In this document: positions 22,396 through 34,000 of the stretch, piece after piece | How positions within the stretch are numbered: the first letter of the stretch is position 1 | Layout of the letters: the number at the start of each line of letters is the position of its first letter | Source of the DNA: Chinchilla lanigera | Lineage: Eukaryota; Chordata; Mammalia; Rodentia; Chinchillidae | Length of the DNA: 64,000 nt | Direction: 5' to 3' | NCBI RefSeq assembly: GCF_000276665.1 | Contig: NW_004955465.1 | Span: forward strand, 1,809,578 to 1,873,577 | Position numbers and translations under genes: made by a program | Notes under the pieces: model-generated | Databases searched by the model: none | What the model saw: the letters and a program-made list of their open reading frames with translations, nothing else | Told to the model about the DNA's origin: nothing

Positions 22396-23700
22396 TGTGC
22401 TGCCAGTTTTTTATTGATGTGTGAAACTTAATTTCTGAATACACTGCTGTTCCACAGGATGCTGAGGTGAGAGGAAATACACGGCTAACTTCAGGATGCC
22501 CCAAAGCAAAGACCTCTTATTGGAGCAGTAAGGAACTAGACCCTATAACCTGTGAGAATGTAGACAGGGTCATACACAGCTCAACTCACTCCTCATGTGA
22601 CACGAGGGGAGTAATTCGTGGGTAAAAGCAGGACAGCTGGAGGTGCTTGCATGGACACCAAGCTCTTAGCTGCTGGAGAAGAGTAGCTGGTGCTGACTTG
22701 AGTTGTTCTGAGTCTCTGAACTCCTTCACACACAGTGAAGCATTCAACAGGGTGCAAACACAAAGTGCTGAGTACAATTAAAGTTAATATTTGAGAGGGA
22801 CCAGTGATGTCTAGGTTGAAATCTGAATGAGTTTCTTTAGTACCGTCTGTAGCCACTCAGGCAAATATCTTCCTCTCCCTTTCTTCCGCACTTCCCTTGC
22901 TAAATGCGAGAAGGATTTTAAGAATTGAAGTGCTACTTATAAAGCGCTTGATATAGGGTACACACTCTATGCCTTTTCTAATTAGAGATCATTATCTGAT
23001 ATTCTTTTTGGTCAGTTATTGGAGAGTGAGATAACTACTACTTTAATGGCCCACTCAAGCCCAAATTGAAGGGGAGCATTTTATGGCTACTTGGAGACTG
23101 ATTTGGTTACCATTGTCCGTGGGGTACAATGAGTCTCTATTCTCTTGCTCTTTCTCTGATTCTGCTCCGTGCTTGAGAAAATTGGGCATATATTATTTTA
23201 TACTAAATACACTTCCATTGCTACTTGATCTCATAATGGTAATACTTTAAACAATTTAATAAAAATTAATTATACAAAATGGAATGAGTTCAAATCACAG
23301 ATGGAAGATGATTGATTGAATTCATTTAAATATACTGATTTCAATACTTAAATTTCAGACATTCCTGAGAGAACTTTTGTCTTTGACTCCAAATGCTTTT
23401 TGAATAAAACTAATTATACCAGTCATGCAAAAAAGCAAAGGTAGCTGTGAACTTCACACAAAATAAGGCATATCCTGGAAACACAACTCATCTCTGTGAC
23501 ACAACTGCATGGTCAAAAAGATCTTTTTTTAAAGGGATTAGAGTCAAAACATTCTGACAGAAATACAGTAGTACCAGACAGGGCTCCTCCTATAATGGGA
23601 TAGGCAGATAAGAAGAAAAATAGATTTATATTTTTAGAGGAATAAAGCTACTCTGCCTGATTTAAAGTAGTATTTTATTTTTCCTGATAACTTCCTAGAT
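22396..23700. other. unassigned sequence
   Basis: No repeat or exon recognised. Overlapping minus-strand ORFs at 22586-22856 look random. Confidence 0.5.
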
Positions 23701-23834
23701 TCTGATGAATTATTTTGGGCTTTTGTTTGTTTGTTTGTTTTTCTCCCAGTACCAGGAATCGAAGTCATGACCTTGTGCTTGCCAGGCAGGTGCTATGCCA
23801 CTGAGCTAAATCGCCAGCCCCTCTGATGAATTAT
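23701..23834 (-). mobile_element. ID SINE with 13-bp target-site duplication
   Basis: Body 23714-23821 on the minus strand: ggggctggcgatttagctcag (A box), ...gcctggcaagcacaaggtc, then the gacttcgattcctgg B box, a GGTACTGGGAG end and a tail of AAAC repeats. Flanked by tctgatgaattat at 23701-23713 and 23822-23834, an exact 13-bp duplication. Middle-aged copy. Confidence 0.95.
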
Positions 23835-23931
23835 ATACATTCACATTTCAGAAAAGTTTTATTCACTGTTTTAAATTCTATTTTAAATTAGAAACATAAG
23901 ACAAAATATTAGAGCAAGGCATAAAGCAAAC

Positions 23932-23990
23932 ACACAAAAACACACACACACACACATACATACACACACACTCTCTCTCCCCCTGTGCTT
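23932..23990. repeat. (CA)n microsatellite with CT tail
   Basis: cacaca runs with ta interruptions, followed by ctctctctcc and a short C run. Confidence 0.9.
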
Positions 23991-24214
23991 GAGCTTAAAA
24001 ATCTATGAGCAGAGAGCAAACATATGCATATAATTGAAAACTACAATAAGACTTTGAAGAAAACACGATAAAGTCACCAAAGAGAGCTATGGGTATGGTG
24101 TACAGAATTAGACCACCTCAGAAGGGGAACATTTAAAATATTCTTTGAATTATGGAGAAAATTATAGCAGAAAATGGGAAAATTATCCCACATTCACAAA
24201 TGTTGAGTTCATCA

Positions 24215-24375
24215 GAAACTCCCGGAAAGCTGTTTATAGCAAAGGTCGCTGGACCTAGCTTCAGAGTTCCTGAATCAGCAGGTCTGAGGTTGGCCCAAGT
24301 AGTTGTATTTCTAACAAATCCTCAGGGGCTGCTGATGCTGCCAGTCCTGAGACCACACACTGAGGACCAGTGTGT
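24215..24375 (+). mobile_element. MER5-like hAT MITE
   Basis: Shows cctgaatcagcaggtctgagg, aagtagttgtatttctaaca, aatcctcaggggctgctgatg and ctgccagtcctgagaccaca, the MER5 right half in order. The left half is poorly preserved. The 80-codon ORF at 24152-24394 runs through it and is not a gene. Confidence 0.7.
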
Positions 24376-27008
24376 AAGCAGAAACCAATGCTAATACAGG
24401 AAGAATAATTCAGCGAACAGCACCTCTGGGTAGCTGGAGCAAGGGGCACAGTAGAGAGAATAGGCCAGGTCAGAAAGTAGAAGGCATTGCCTGTGCATGT
24501 TTCTGAGCATGGAAAGGGTGCAGTCATTCTTTGGAAAGAGCACACTCTTTATAAAGAGATAAGGTTTAGTAACAACTCATAGGAAGGATTAGAAGGGAGA
24601 AAATCAGGGAGGTGCTTAGCTCCATAAGAGAGAACAGGGACCTGATGTTGGATCCTGAGGCTGGAAAGAAGAGAAGGTGTATCAGATGCATCACAAACAC
24701 GCCTCTTACGTGGCTTGCGCCTACCATGTGCAGCAGGAGGGAAATTTGGCTGATGGCAAAGATGGCACTGATGTAAGAATAGGATAAAGGGAAGAGAAAA
24801 AATTTAAACCACAGAAGGGGACACTCATATATGAAGCTGTTGGTAATGGAGGCCCACCAAGACTATGGAATGCAGAAAAATGCAGCTCTAATACATACTT
24901 TGTACGTACTTTGGAGGGAGATGCTAATGCTTTGGAACTACTGGAACTCTAATAAAAAAGGGGGTACAGGAAGAAGTGTACCGAACACAGAACACTGTGA
25001 TATATTTGGTGGGGAGGGACGGGACTGTGGGAAACTGGGATCTGAGAAGTAGGAGAATAAAAAGAATGTTGCATTATGAAGCCAAAGAATGGAATTTCCA
25101 TGATGGAAGCCCTATGCAACCCTGGCGGATGTTATTGAAAACCGAGGAAAAGCAAATATATCATTCAAGTTCACTAGAAGTAGGTCATTGGTGTGTATCA
25201 CAGAATGTCACTCTAGAAGCATTTTAGGGAAGAAATAGGAGACTGAGGTACAAATGGCAGGTAAGTGGAGGTGACTAAGGGCCGAGGATTGCCTGGGACT
25301 GAGGAAGTGTGGGACAGAATTTAAAGATACAAATTTCACACTTCTAGAAAAGTGCGATAGGAGACTGACAGTGATTTGAAGCACTATGCCCTAGAGTTAA
25401 CCAGATTATTTAAGATGAGATTTATTTTAAAAAGAAGTGGAAGAGTTTGGCACCTAACAAAGTATTGTTAAATAAATTCCATGCAATGTGTTAACTGATG
25501 AATTCCAAGTGTGATACTTTCAAGAACAAAGATGAGTCATTTCCTTGAGGATAAGACTACCTCATCTAACAAGTTGATAGGTTTTTACTTCAAACTTTAT
25601 CAAGGAAATGTTAAAGAAACAAATCCAAAATAACCTATGTGTAACAAAAAGGTAAAATTCCTTTGCAATATATCTGTTGAGGATAGAAGAAGGGTGAGAT
25701 TTGGAATAGCATGTTAAGTATTGCAAATTACTGTGCATGAAAAAGGGCTGGGATTCTGAACAGCATATGAAGAATAAACTGCTCTTCTTGTACAATTCTG
25801 TAGCAATAGCCATTAAAATTAAATTTTTGAGTAAATTTGTGTTAATTCTTTTCCATTTATTGAACTATTTATTTTCACACATGAGAGTGACTAGTAACTC
25901 CATCAGTGTGTACCAGAAATATTTGATAAAATTATATTTAATAAAATTCATAGAAATAATTATTTTTACAGGCTTAAATCATTCTGTAATGGGTCCAGCC
26001 ATTTCTGTCCAATGAATTTGACTGTAGTGATTTGTCTCTTTTTAGTTAAACTCAAGCATTGACTTCATTATTTCTCTTAAGCTACTACACCCTGGGCCAT
26101 TCCAAACAAGACAGAATATATGAGAAGAACTTAAAGGAATTTATGGGACATGAACTTTTAAAGCCACATAACATAAGTCAACACTTCAGGAGCATCTTAG
26201 AAGTCACTAAGATGGAGAGTTTCAATCTTTCATCTAAATATAGTTATCATCAGACAATTCATTCTGCAGATCATTCAGTGAGTATTTGGTTTTCTACTGA
26301 GGAAAGCGAGAGTCATCTAATTAGTCACAGAATGGTTCCAGATAATGTTTCGTTTTGTTGATCTGTTATTATAAAATGAAATCATTACATATTCATACAT
26401 ATGAAGATTAGATGTATAGCATCAGATAGTACTTCCTTGACTTTTTTCTCTCTCTCTGGGGTATTGGCAAATTCTAAGACAATAAACCTTTATGGCTTGA
26501 ATTTGAAAAGTTCCCAAATACTCCAGTGCTAGACACTTGATTGCCACCTACTAGACAGTGTGGGAAGTGGTTGGATAATTTGAAAGCATTCCTGGAGGTG
26601 ATGAAAATGGGAGATAGGGCATAGTTTGAGGGGAGAGGATCATAGGGATATAATACTAAGGACTATGTGGTCCTTGGCTCCTTCCTCTTGGGCTCTCTTA
26701 CCTTCCCTACTTTGCAGCTCTCATGAAGTGAGAAGCTTTGCTCCACCACAATCTTCTGCCATTATGCATCTGCTGCTATACATTTCAGCAGGCTATAAGC
26801 AATGGGACCAGACATCATGGAACAAACTGGGAGCCCCAAGAAACTTTTCCTCCTGTCAGCTGCTGACATCAATTTTTGTCACAGGGATAAAAATCTAACT
26901 TATGTAGGAACTTTGTGCATCCCTTTGTGGAGCAGCAGTTGACAATTTTTCACTATTTGGAAGCCCCCCCCCCATGCCCTAGAGATTTTCTTTCTAAACA
27001 GATGAAAA
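24376..27008. other. unassigned, repeat-poor sequence
   Basis: About 2.6 kb without a recognised repeat. ORFs of 73-100 codons at 24831, 24976, 25737, 26059 and 26626 show no domain, and I see no convincing exon. A run of nine C lies near 26965. Confidence 0.5.
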
Positions 27009-27237
27009 CAGAGGTTCTCAAATGGGGTGGAATGTGGAAGAATTTTGTCTCCTGGGGACATTACCAATGCCTGAAGAGAGTTCTGGTTGTCACAACATGG
27101 AAAGGGCTACTACTGGCATCTAGTATGTGGAGGTAGAGACCCAGCTAAACAACCTGCAGTGCTCAAGACAGCTCCAGCCCCTCAGCAAATAATGGTCCTG
27201 CCCAAAACGTCACTGGAGCTAAAGTTGAGAAGTCCAG
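27009..27237 (+). mobile_element. MER20 (hAT-Charlie) element
   Basis: Near full-length by eye: cagaggttctcaaatgggg, tctcctggggacattaccaa, gttctggttgtcacaacatgg, gctactactggcatctagta, a ctaaacaacctgcagtgctca block, gacagctccagccc, gtcctgcccaaaacgtcactgg and aaagttgagaagtcc. MER20 copies are known to act as decidual-cell regulatory elements in some placental mammals; activity here is unknown. Confidence 0.85.
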
Positions 27238-27382
27238 AATTATGCTCAGTTTAGAGGAATTTAGAAAAGAATATATCTCCCTCTCTGGTACTTCTGGCAT
27301 ACCTTAGTATGAATACAGCAATAATTTCCTACTTATTGAAGCACATTTTGTTCTTTAAATTATGCTTTAAGAGTGCAAGATG

Positions 27383-27490
27383 TGGGACTGGAGTGTAGCT
27401 CAGCAGTAGAACATATGTTTAGCATTTTCAAGACCCGGGATTCAATCCCTGGCTTAAAAAGAAAAGAATAGAAAAGAAGAGAAAAGAATT
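27383..27490 (+). mobile_element. ID SINE, plus strand
   Basis: gggactggagtgtagctcag (A box) and cccgggattcaatccctgg (B box) sit about 45 bases apart, followed by an A/G-rich tail. It is the only single ID element on the plus strand in this window. Confidence 0.85.
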
Positions 27491-27842
27491 TAGAATGCAA
27501 CATGCATCTGCTGGAGAATGATGTGGTTTTCATTATCTTTATTTCCCCCTCTTCGTTGTAGTAGACCTAGCCTACTATGGAACATTTTCCTTGTGTTCTT
27601 CATCCTCCCTGATTTGCCTCCATTTTCTCCCCAACAAAGGGTGGTGGGCTTGGTCAAAGTTCCTGGGGAAATTATGCCACAGTGCCCTCCCAGTTCTTAC
27701 ATCCTCATTGGCTTGTGTCCTTGGTTCAAGAGGTGCCAGAGCCTTGTAAATTACTAAGTGCATAAGTGTTGCACTTGAAGCTTTCCAACAAGAAAGCACA
27801 CAGAGAAGTCATACAGCAGAGACCAAAGAGAAGCAAGCTTCC
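27491..27842. other. unassigned sequence
   Basis: ORFs at 27518-27757 (plus) and 27575-27799 (minus) overlap antiparallel. No repeat recognised. Confidence 0.45.
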
Positions 27843-27885
27843 AGCTGGGCATAGTGGTGCACTCCTGTAATGACAATCCCTGGGA
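27843..27885 (+). repeat. B1 SINE 5' fragment
   Basis: Only the first ~40 bases of B1 (agctgggcatagtggtgcac, tcctgtaatgacaatcc) are present, then the similarity stops about 40 bases before the L1 begins. Confidence 0.65.
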
Positions 27886-27925
27886 GTCTCAGTGCACAAA
27901 TAAAATAATGCAGCTATTTGTTGGA

Positions 27926-28305
27926 AGATATTTATATGCACTAGTACTTCTCTGTCATAAAGAAGGATAAACTTGAGTCATTTCTAGGAGAATGGAGCAC
28001 CTTGAGACCATAATGTTCAGTGGAATAAATCAGACACACAAGCTTACACATTACATGGTTTCTTCTATATGCAAAACCCAAAATATAAATGAAGAGTGAA
28101 ATAAAAGATAAATAATAGGAAACAAGGACATACTGTAGATCTTTTGCAAAAGGAAAGGGGCCCAAGAGATGGCGTGTGGGGGAGGGAAGAGAGGTTGAGG
28201 GGATGAAAAGAGAATTAAGATGTGTTATGTGCACGGCCCAGCTCTCCAGGAGGAATGCAATCATTGTATATTGTAAACATGTACCAATAAAAAATAAAGC
28301 TTAAA
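27926..28305 (+). mobile_element. 5'-truncated L1 3' end
   Basis: Starts within the end of ORF2 (gtcataaagaaggataaac, gagaccataatgttcagtgg), continues through a purine-rich 3' UTR (ggaaaggggcccaagagatg, gagggaagagaggttgaggg), and ends with gtaccaataaaaaataaagc. Same L1 lineage as the copies ending near 8525 and 40130, but it lacks an inverted part. The minus-strand 107-codon ORF 27941-28264 is antisense to it. Confidence 0.85.
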
Positions 28306-30486
28306 AAAGGTAAACTCACAATCCATTAGAGCAGCCTGATATTTTAACATGAACTTTTGCATTTGTTACATCATACAATGTCTTCTCTTCCTTATACAGC
28401 CACATATCTAAGCCATCTTCATTAAGGTTTTTAAATTACCACCCTTGTCATCCGAAAGCAGGGAGTGTAACTGAATTGGTTTTCTTTTGAAACAGCAAAA
28501 CAAAATTCAAAACTTGAGGTCACTTTTAAAATTTTGCCTCTTGGGATAAAATGATAAAGATGAGGATCTTGGATACCAAAGGGCATCAGCAAGACTGTCA
28601 ACAGTGAGTTTAGATAGATCACCAGTTCCTGTGTCATTAAGCTTAAATTATTATATTTCATATATTCTAAGATGTATAGTTGTACAAAACATTCTAAGAT
28701 TTAAAAACTAAGAATGCATCTTATAATTAATGTGATACAAATGTGCAGTGTCATAGTTTAATTGGTTTTCTCTTTTTCACCAGCAGATAAAATAAAGGGA
28801 CATCTTATAATTGATGACATTTTGGATTCAATGAAATAAAGTGACAACTTTCTAAATTTCTTAGAGTCATTCCAACTAGGCAGGTCATCTTTAATTGCTC
28901 CTTTTTTGATGCTTGTATAGACATCAGTTTTCTTTTTTTAAATTTGTTCCTGTTCAGCTTCTATTTTAGCCTAATTATATATTCGATTTGCTAGCACATA
29001 AAAATGATTAATTTTGTGGATAGCTTTTTGTTCTTAAAGCTGTTCTTTTTTCTTTTATATTATCATGAATAGCTAATGATGCCTACAAACTTATGAGGAC
29101 TAAAAATTTTATGTATTTTAATAAATAAGATGTTATTCCAGAAAAAAAAGAGTAGATAGAAGTTAGAACCTAGGTCTAACTTCTATTAAGTGTAACTTCT
29201 ATTAAGTCTAGGTCTAACCTATTAAGGTCTTTGGCCTTAATAGGTTATCTGAGCTTCATTCTAGTTATATAAAATAGTATACAGCTTAATTTTCCTATGA
29301 TTAAAGAGTATATAAATTCAAAGGATGGTGCAAGATTAAATTATCACATCAGAACTCAGAAATTATATTATCATCATTCCAGATCTCAGAAATTAATTAT
29401 ATGAAATTCTGTAAATTTGAATCAGACGAGGATACTAATACTAGTAGAAATAATGCCAAAGTAAGTTAGCAATGTCTGGATCTACCCACAATTTATTGAA
29501 TCATTTCCCAGAAGCTTTTTGGTAAGATGCTGCATAAGGTCCTCATAGTCTAGGATTCTAGGATCTTGGGGAAGAATAGGGGAAGTTTCTTCTTTACTTA
29601 ATAACATTTTATTAGCTAGCTCTCATTTGCAGACATTTTCTCTTGCTTTTTATCTCAAGTTCCCTAGGCTTAATTTAGCCTCATTAATTCCAACCAGATC
29701 TCCAGATGATCTCTAAGATGCCTTACAGCTTTAAAATCCTAAGACTCTGCTAAATGCTTCCTTCCTAAACTTCTACAGACTTCTTAGCTCCTTTTTTTGC
29801 AATTAATTCCTCCTCCTTCTGCCATGTCTTCCCTAGCAGAGCTGTCAGCCAAGTAGTGAGGATGTTCTGTTCTTTTTAAATTTTTGTTCATATGCATTAA
29901 CCCTTATAATTTATGGTCTCATCTGAACTTGTTCTGGTTGCCCTGTGATTGGTTAATAATGAGAGGCCCACACTATACATTGGTTGGGGAGATGGGGAGC
30001 TGTCAATGTCTCCTATAAAAGCGTAGGTGAACATGACATTGCTGATGAGACTCTTGGGTCATGTGATCCCTGGTGGTTTTCTCACCAATTTCACATACAT
30101 AATCAAGTGTGATGGCCAAATTAGACTGTGTTTTTTCATAATTCATTTATACCAAGCTTTTTAGTCTTTCATATATTTTTCCATTTGGACTCTTATCAAC
30201 ATAAATTTACATGCCAAACCTTTGTCCAAATTACTTAATCAATACAAATTACTAATTTACAACACATTGGTACATCTATTTTTAGTGTTAATATCTTGAA
30301 TATAAAAATCCTAAAGGACCCCAGTACATAACTACCAAACACTATCTTCCCGGTAGTTCCATCTTATTTTTAAAAAAGTAATCATACTTAAAATTTATTG
30401 GGACAATTCATACACATTTATTTATCAATTTACTGGCACTTCAACATGGAGAGCTGGAAGGGTCCCTGGGAAATGAGTGAATCCAC
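28306..30486. other. AT-rich unassigned sequence
   Basis: About 2.2 kb, no transposon recognised. It contains the inverted-repeat cluster at 29161-29246. Otherwise nothing supportable. Confidence 0.5.
29161..29246. repeat. nested inverted and direct repeats
   Basis: A near-perfect palindrome (agttaga / tctaact arms) at 29161-29181 is followed by two direct copies of an aacttctattaagt unit. Then comes a hairpin with perfect 12-bp arms aacctattaagg (29216-29227) and ccttaataggtt (29235-29246) around a 7-base loop. All parts are built from related words. Origin unknown. Confidence 0.8.
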
Positions 30487-30631
30487 TTGACTTAAACTTT
30501 TTCTTTTTTTTTTTTGTTTTTTGTTTTTTGTTTTTCTCCGGTACCGGGAACCGAACTCGCGACCTTGCGCTTGCCAGGCAGGCGCTTTTGCCGCTGAGCT
30601 AAATCCCCAGCCCCTTTGACTTAAACTTTTT
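30487..30631 (-). mobile_element. ID SINE, young copy, 16-bp TSD
   Basis: Minus-strand body: ggggctggggatttagctca A box, gcggcaaaagcgcctgcctg, gcaagcgcaaggtcgcgag, ttcggttcccggtaccggag B-box end, then AAAAAC repeats and an A run. Exact 16-bp duplication ttgacttaaacttttt at 30487-30502 and 30616-30631. Undecayed CpG sites indicate a recent insertion. Its last ~77 bases differ at one position from the copy at 59884-60000. It is a SINE, not a tRNA gene. Confidence 0.97.
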
Positions 30632-31001
30632 GAACTCAGTGTTTTCTAGATGGGTCAACTCACTCTCTTTGTTATGAAATTCTTTACAATTTTCCCTAAT
30701 GACCTACACATATTGACACTAGAAATCACTCAGCTGACTATAAGAGAAGGGCAGTGGGATACAATGAGACATAAATCCACCGGTGTAATGTGAGGTTGGG
30801 AAAAAGTATGCAATAGGCAGAAAATACCAGAAGGATAAAATTAGTCTCCCTGCAAGTGCTGCCCACTCACTTTTCTTCTTTTTGGGTATAGTCTTTTGGT
30901 GAAATGCCCAGACTTGTTTCTCTTGCACATATGGAGTGATAATCCCAGGAATTAAAAAAAATTAACTCTTAGGATTTATATCCCCCAAAAGTCAATGTAA
31001 C

Positions 31002-31212
31002 CAAAGTGTCTTAGTTACTTCTCTTTCATTGCTAAGACAAAATATCCAATGCCCAAAGTAAAAGGAAGAAAGGTTTATTTAGCTCACAGTTTGTGGAGGT
31101 TTCAGTCGGTACTCAGCTGGCTCCAAGGCAGGGTTGAAAAAGGCAGAGGGGCAACAGTTCATGGTGGTGGAAGACAGCAAAAACAAGGAGAGTGAGGGAA
31201 GGAGGGAGAGAC

Positions 31213-31265
<53 letters not shown>

Positions 31266-31501
31266 CAGAGACAGAGACAGAGACAGAGAGACAGAGACAG
31301 AGAAAACAAGCCTCTTTTTGTCCCTTATATTGTATGCAGTCTACCTACCCTAGGGCAAGTGTAACACTCATACCTCTAATTCCAGCATTGGACCATGAAT
31401 CAATCACAAATTCTAGATTCATCCACCACTGAGAAGTCCATCCCTCATGACTGCCTGAGGCTTTGGGAGGGGGGCATCTAGACACAAACCATAACACAAA
31501 A
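31002..31501 (-). mobile_element. MaLR-type solo LTR with internal microsatellite
   Basis: Minus-strand LTR, 31007-31496. Reversed landmarks: a tgtcttagttacttctcttt end, a gacaaaatatccaatgccc block, a tttatttagctcacagtttg block (reversed aataaa region), ggctccaaggcagggttg, and finally gacacaaaccataaca. Flanks caaag and caaaa give a 4-of-5 target duplication. A GA/GACAGA microsatellite has grown inside it. Same subfamily as 16096, 33582 and 56164. Confidence 0.88.
31200..31302. repeat. (GA)n then (GACAGA)n microsatellite
   Basis: About 28 bases of pure GA followed by about 60 bases of a 6-base gacaga unit. It sits where sibling LTRs have a short CT run (for example 16264-16288), so it expanded from the LTR itself. 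It generates Arg/Glu- and Leu/Ser-rich ORFs on the two strands that are not genes. Confidence 0.95.
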
Positions 31502-32100
31502 AGAATAAACATTATTTGACTGTTCTTTGTTTCTTTGTGGAACAAAGGAATGAACATTGGAATGAAAGTCAGAAGACCTGAATAGACTGTGTCCTTAATT
31601 TATTTATTTTGGTTTCATTGATAAAATAGGGATCATAATAATCTAAAACAATCACATGGTACTGATGGAAATATTTTAAAGTAACATATGTGAAAATAAT
31701 TTGTATTTACAAAGTAGTGTAGCATACTATAGCACTGCAACATAATGAGTTCTGAGTTTTCATTACTCTATCCTAACCTTCTATTAGTTTTTCTATGCAT
31801 ATTCCCTTGTTTAAGTCTTGCCTATAGAATATTTTATAAAAGCTTGTCTTTCCTTTATACTTTCAAAGATATATTAAATTCTGGTTAGTTCATGAGGTAA
31901 ACATTAGGGACACTAGATTATCACAAAGTCAAAGTACATGGCTGATCAGCTTGGCTGAGACTTCCATAGTTGTTGACACAACACTGGGTTGTAGCATGTC
32001 AGTTTCTAGCAGTGATGTCTAAGTTAGGAGAGGCGGGTGCCTCCTCATGGGTCTGTTCTCTAAATCAAAAGAAATGTAGTTTGTTTTCTCATTTTCTGTG
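31502..32100. other. unassigned sequence
   Basis: Between two LTRs. No repeat or exon recognised. Confidence 0.45.
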
Positions 32101-32473
32101 TGCTATATTTGGATGCTAAACTTTCTTTAAAGGCCATGTGTTAAAGGTTTGCTCCCTAGTCTGAAGGTATTGGGAGGTGGTAGAACCTTCAAGAGGCGGG
32201 GGCTAATGGGAGGTCTTTATGTCATTGGCAGCATGGCCCTGAAGGAGATAGGGGGAACCTGGCTGCCTCCTTTTGTTTCCTGACCATGAGGTGGGCTGTT
32301 TTACTCTGCTATTTAGTCTTGGCCTGATGTACTGGCTTGCCACAGGCCCAAAGCAATGAATCCAACTGATTATAGACAAAAAGTTTCAAAAACTATGAGT
32401 CAAAAGACATCTTTTCTCAGTATAAGTTGATTACATCCGGTATCTTGCTATACAAATGGAAAGCTAACAAACA
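32101..32473 (+). mobile_element. MaLR-type solo LTR
   Basis: tgctatatttggatgc start, gccatgtgttaaaggtttgc, gtattgggaggtggtagaac, gcccaaagcaatgaatccaa, an aaactatgagtcaaaag block, and an ...agctaacaaaca end. The order is MaLR-like, closest to the element at 14321. No target duplication seen. Confidence 0.75.
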
Positions 32474-33280
32474 TACCTTGGAACATTCTGAATTATCAGA
32501 TCACCTGGTATTGTGAAATGCTTTCTTTTTTTTTTAATTTTAGCAAGAAGCCCATATAGTTTAATTCAGGAAAGTGAGAGACAATTCTACTATTTTGAAC
32601 ACCTGAATCTTGCTCTAGCTTTGAAAGCTAACAATGACTCACTGACATAGGCATCTTGATATTGGTAATACTACACAGCATTAAAATAAAAAGATGCACA
32701 GGTGAAGTCTCCCCACGTAAATGTGACCCCAGCTCATTTGGCACCCTGACTTGATGCATGGTCTCATCTTCCATGTGTTCCAAAAGCATGATGAAATATA
32801 ACATGGGTGAGGATCCTTTTATAAATCTTACCACCTGCAGAAAATTGAAATGAATCACATGTATGAGCATGCTTCACAGAAAGGTCAAATTAAAAAAAAA
32901 AAAAACAAACAGATATTGCTTTTCCCCAAAAGGAATTTGGTAGAACATGACATTTAGAAGTTGTCATTCAGCCTTTTCACAATTTGACATAATCTTATGT
33001 CAGAGAAATGCTTTCAGTTGCTACCTGGAGATCTTCATAAAGAAATGTGAAGAGAACAATTTCAGAGAAGAAAGAATCTGAATATTCTTTTGAGTGGAAA
33101 TGGTAGAATTTTTTTTTTCAGGGGAAGAGCAACTAACTAAAATAAAAGAATACAGAGCAGTTTCTCTGCCACTATGTAGATCCAGGAGAGAATCATAAAT
33201 TATTTATCTTTGGAAACCACATGAATTTGTCCTGAATTCTGAGGAACGTTATACATATGATTATACACTTATAAAAAACA
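32474..33280. other. unassigned sequence
   Basis: Contains poly-T and poly-A runs near 32526 and 32890. No repeat family assigned. Confidence 0.45.
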
Positions 33281-33465
33281 GTAGAAGCTGGGCATGGTGG
33301 CATATGCCTATAATTGCAGAACTCAAGGAAACTGAGGTAGTAGGATCACCAGTTCAAACTTAGCGGGGATAACTTAATTATTTGGTGAGATCCTGTCTCA
33401 AAATTTTAAAAAGGGCTAGGAATATAGCTTCATGCAAAGGCTCTAGGTCTAATTATCAGTAGAGA
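33281..33465 (+). mobile_element. B1-dID composite SINE
   Basis: gctgggcatggtggcatatg, cctataattgcagaactc, ggaaactgaggtagtaggat, gagatcctgtctcaaaattt, then a second unit agggctaggaatatagcttc, atgcaaaggctctaggtcta. The order matches the copy at 4320. Followed by a purine-rich tail. Confidence 0.8.
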
Positions 33466-33560
33466 GAAGGAGATGAGGGAGGGGGAGAGCAAAGGAGGGA
33501 GGGAGGAGGAGGAGAAGGAAACATGATAGGAGAAAAGGAAAGGAAAGGAAAGGAGAAAAA
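33466..33560. repeat. polypurine tract
   Basis: About 95 bases nearly all A and G, with (GGGA)n, (GGA)n and (GGAAA)n-type words. Probably grew from the tail of the B1-dID. Confidence 0.9.
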
Positions 33561-33576
33561 AAATTACAAAAGCATG

Positions 33577-34000
33577 CTATGTGTTATGGTTTGTGTCCAG
33601 ATATCCCTCCAAAGCCTCATCCAATCATAGGCAGGGCTTTTGCAGAGGTGGCTGGATCTAGAGTGTGTGCTGCTGGCATTAAGGGTGTGTGATTATTAAA
33701 TTAGTCCGCTGATTGGTTTGGCATCCCCTCAACAAGCTGTGTAACCTAGATAGAATATAAAAGGGGGCACAAAGAAGATTCTGTTGTCACTTGTGGCTCA
33801 TGGCTTGCTTGTTTTGCTACCTTCTGCCTGCCATGAACTCTTTCTCCTCTGCAGGGCCTGTCTGCCTTGCCACCCTGCCTTGGAGCCAGCTGACTATGGA
33901 CCAAAATCTCTACAAACTGAGTCAAATAAACTTTTTATCCTTTAACTTTGGGTGTCAGGTATTTTGTCTCAGCAACAAGAAAAGTAACAAAAGTACTATG
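33577..34000 (+). mobile_element. MaLR-type solo LTR with exact 5-bp TSD
   Basis: LTR 33582-33995 (tgttatggtttgtg ... acaaaagta): cctccaaagcctcatccaat, ggcattaagggtgtgtgatt, tgccaccctgccttggagcc, gagtcaaataaac, ggtattttgtctcagcaaca. Exact duplication ctatg at 33577-33581 and 33996-34000. The 85-codon ORF at 33791 is inside it. Confidence 0.92.

Noticed and set aside
30503..30615. tRNA gene
   Set aside because: A and B boxes are present, but it has an A-rich tail, target duplication and no complete cloverleaf; it is an ID SINE. The same holds for the 59884 copy.
31200..31302. CRISPR-like array
   Set aside because: Regular units without spacers in a mammalian microsatellite.
31079..31364. Leu/Ser- and Arg/Glu-repeat ORFs
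   Set aside because: Products of the GA/GACAGA microsatellite in an LTR.
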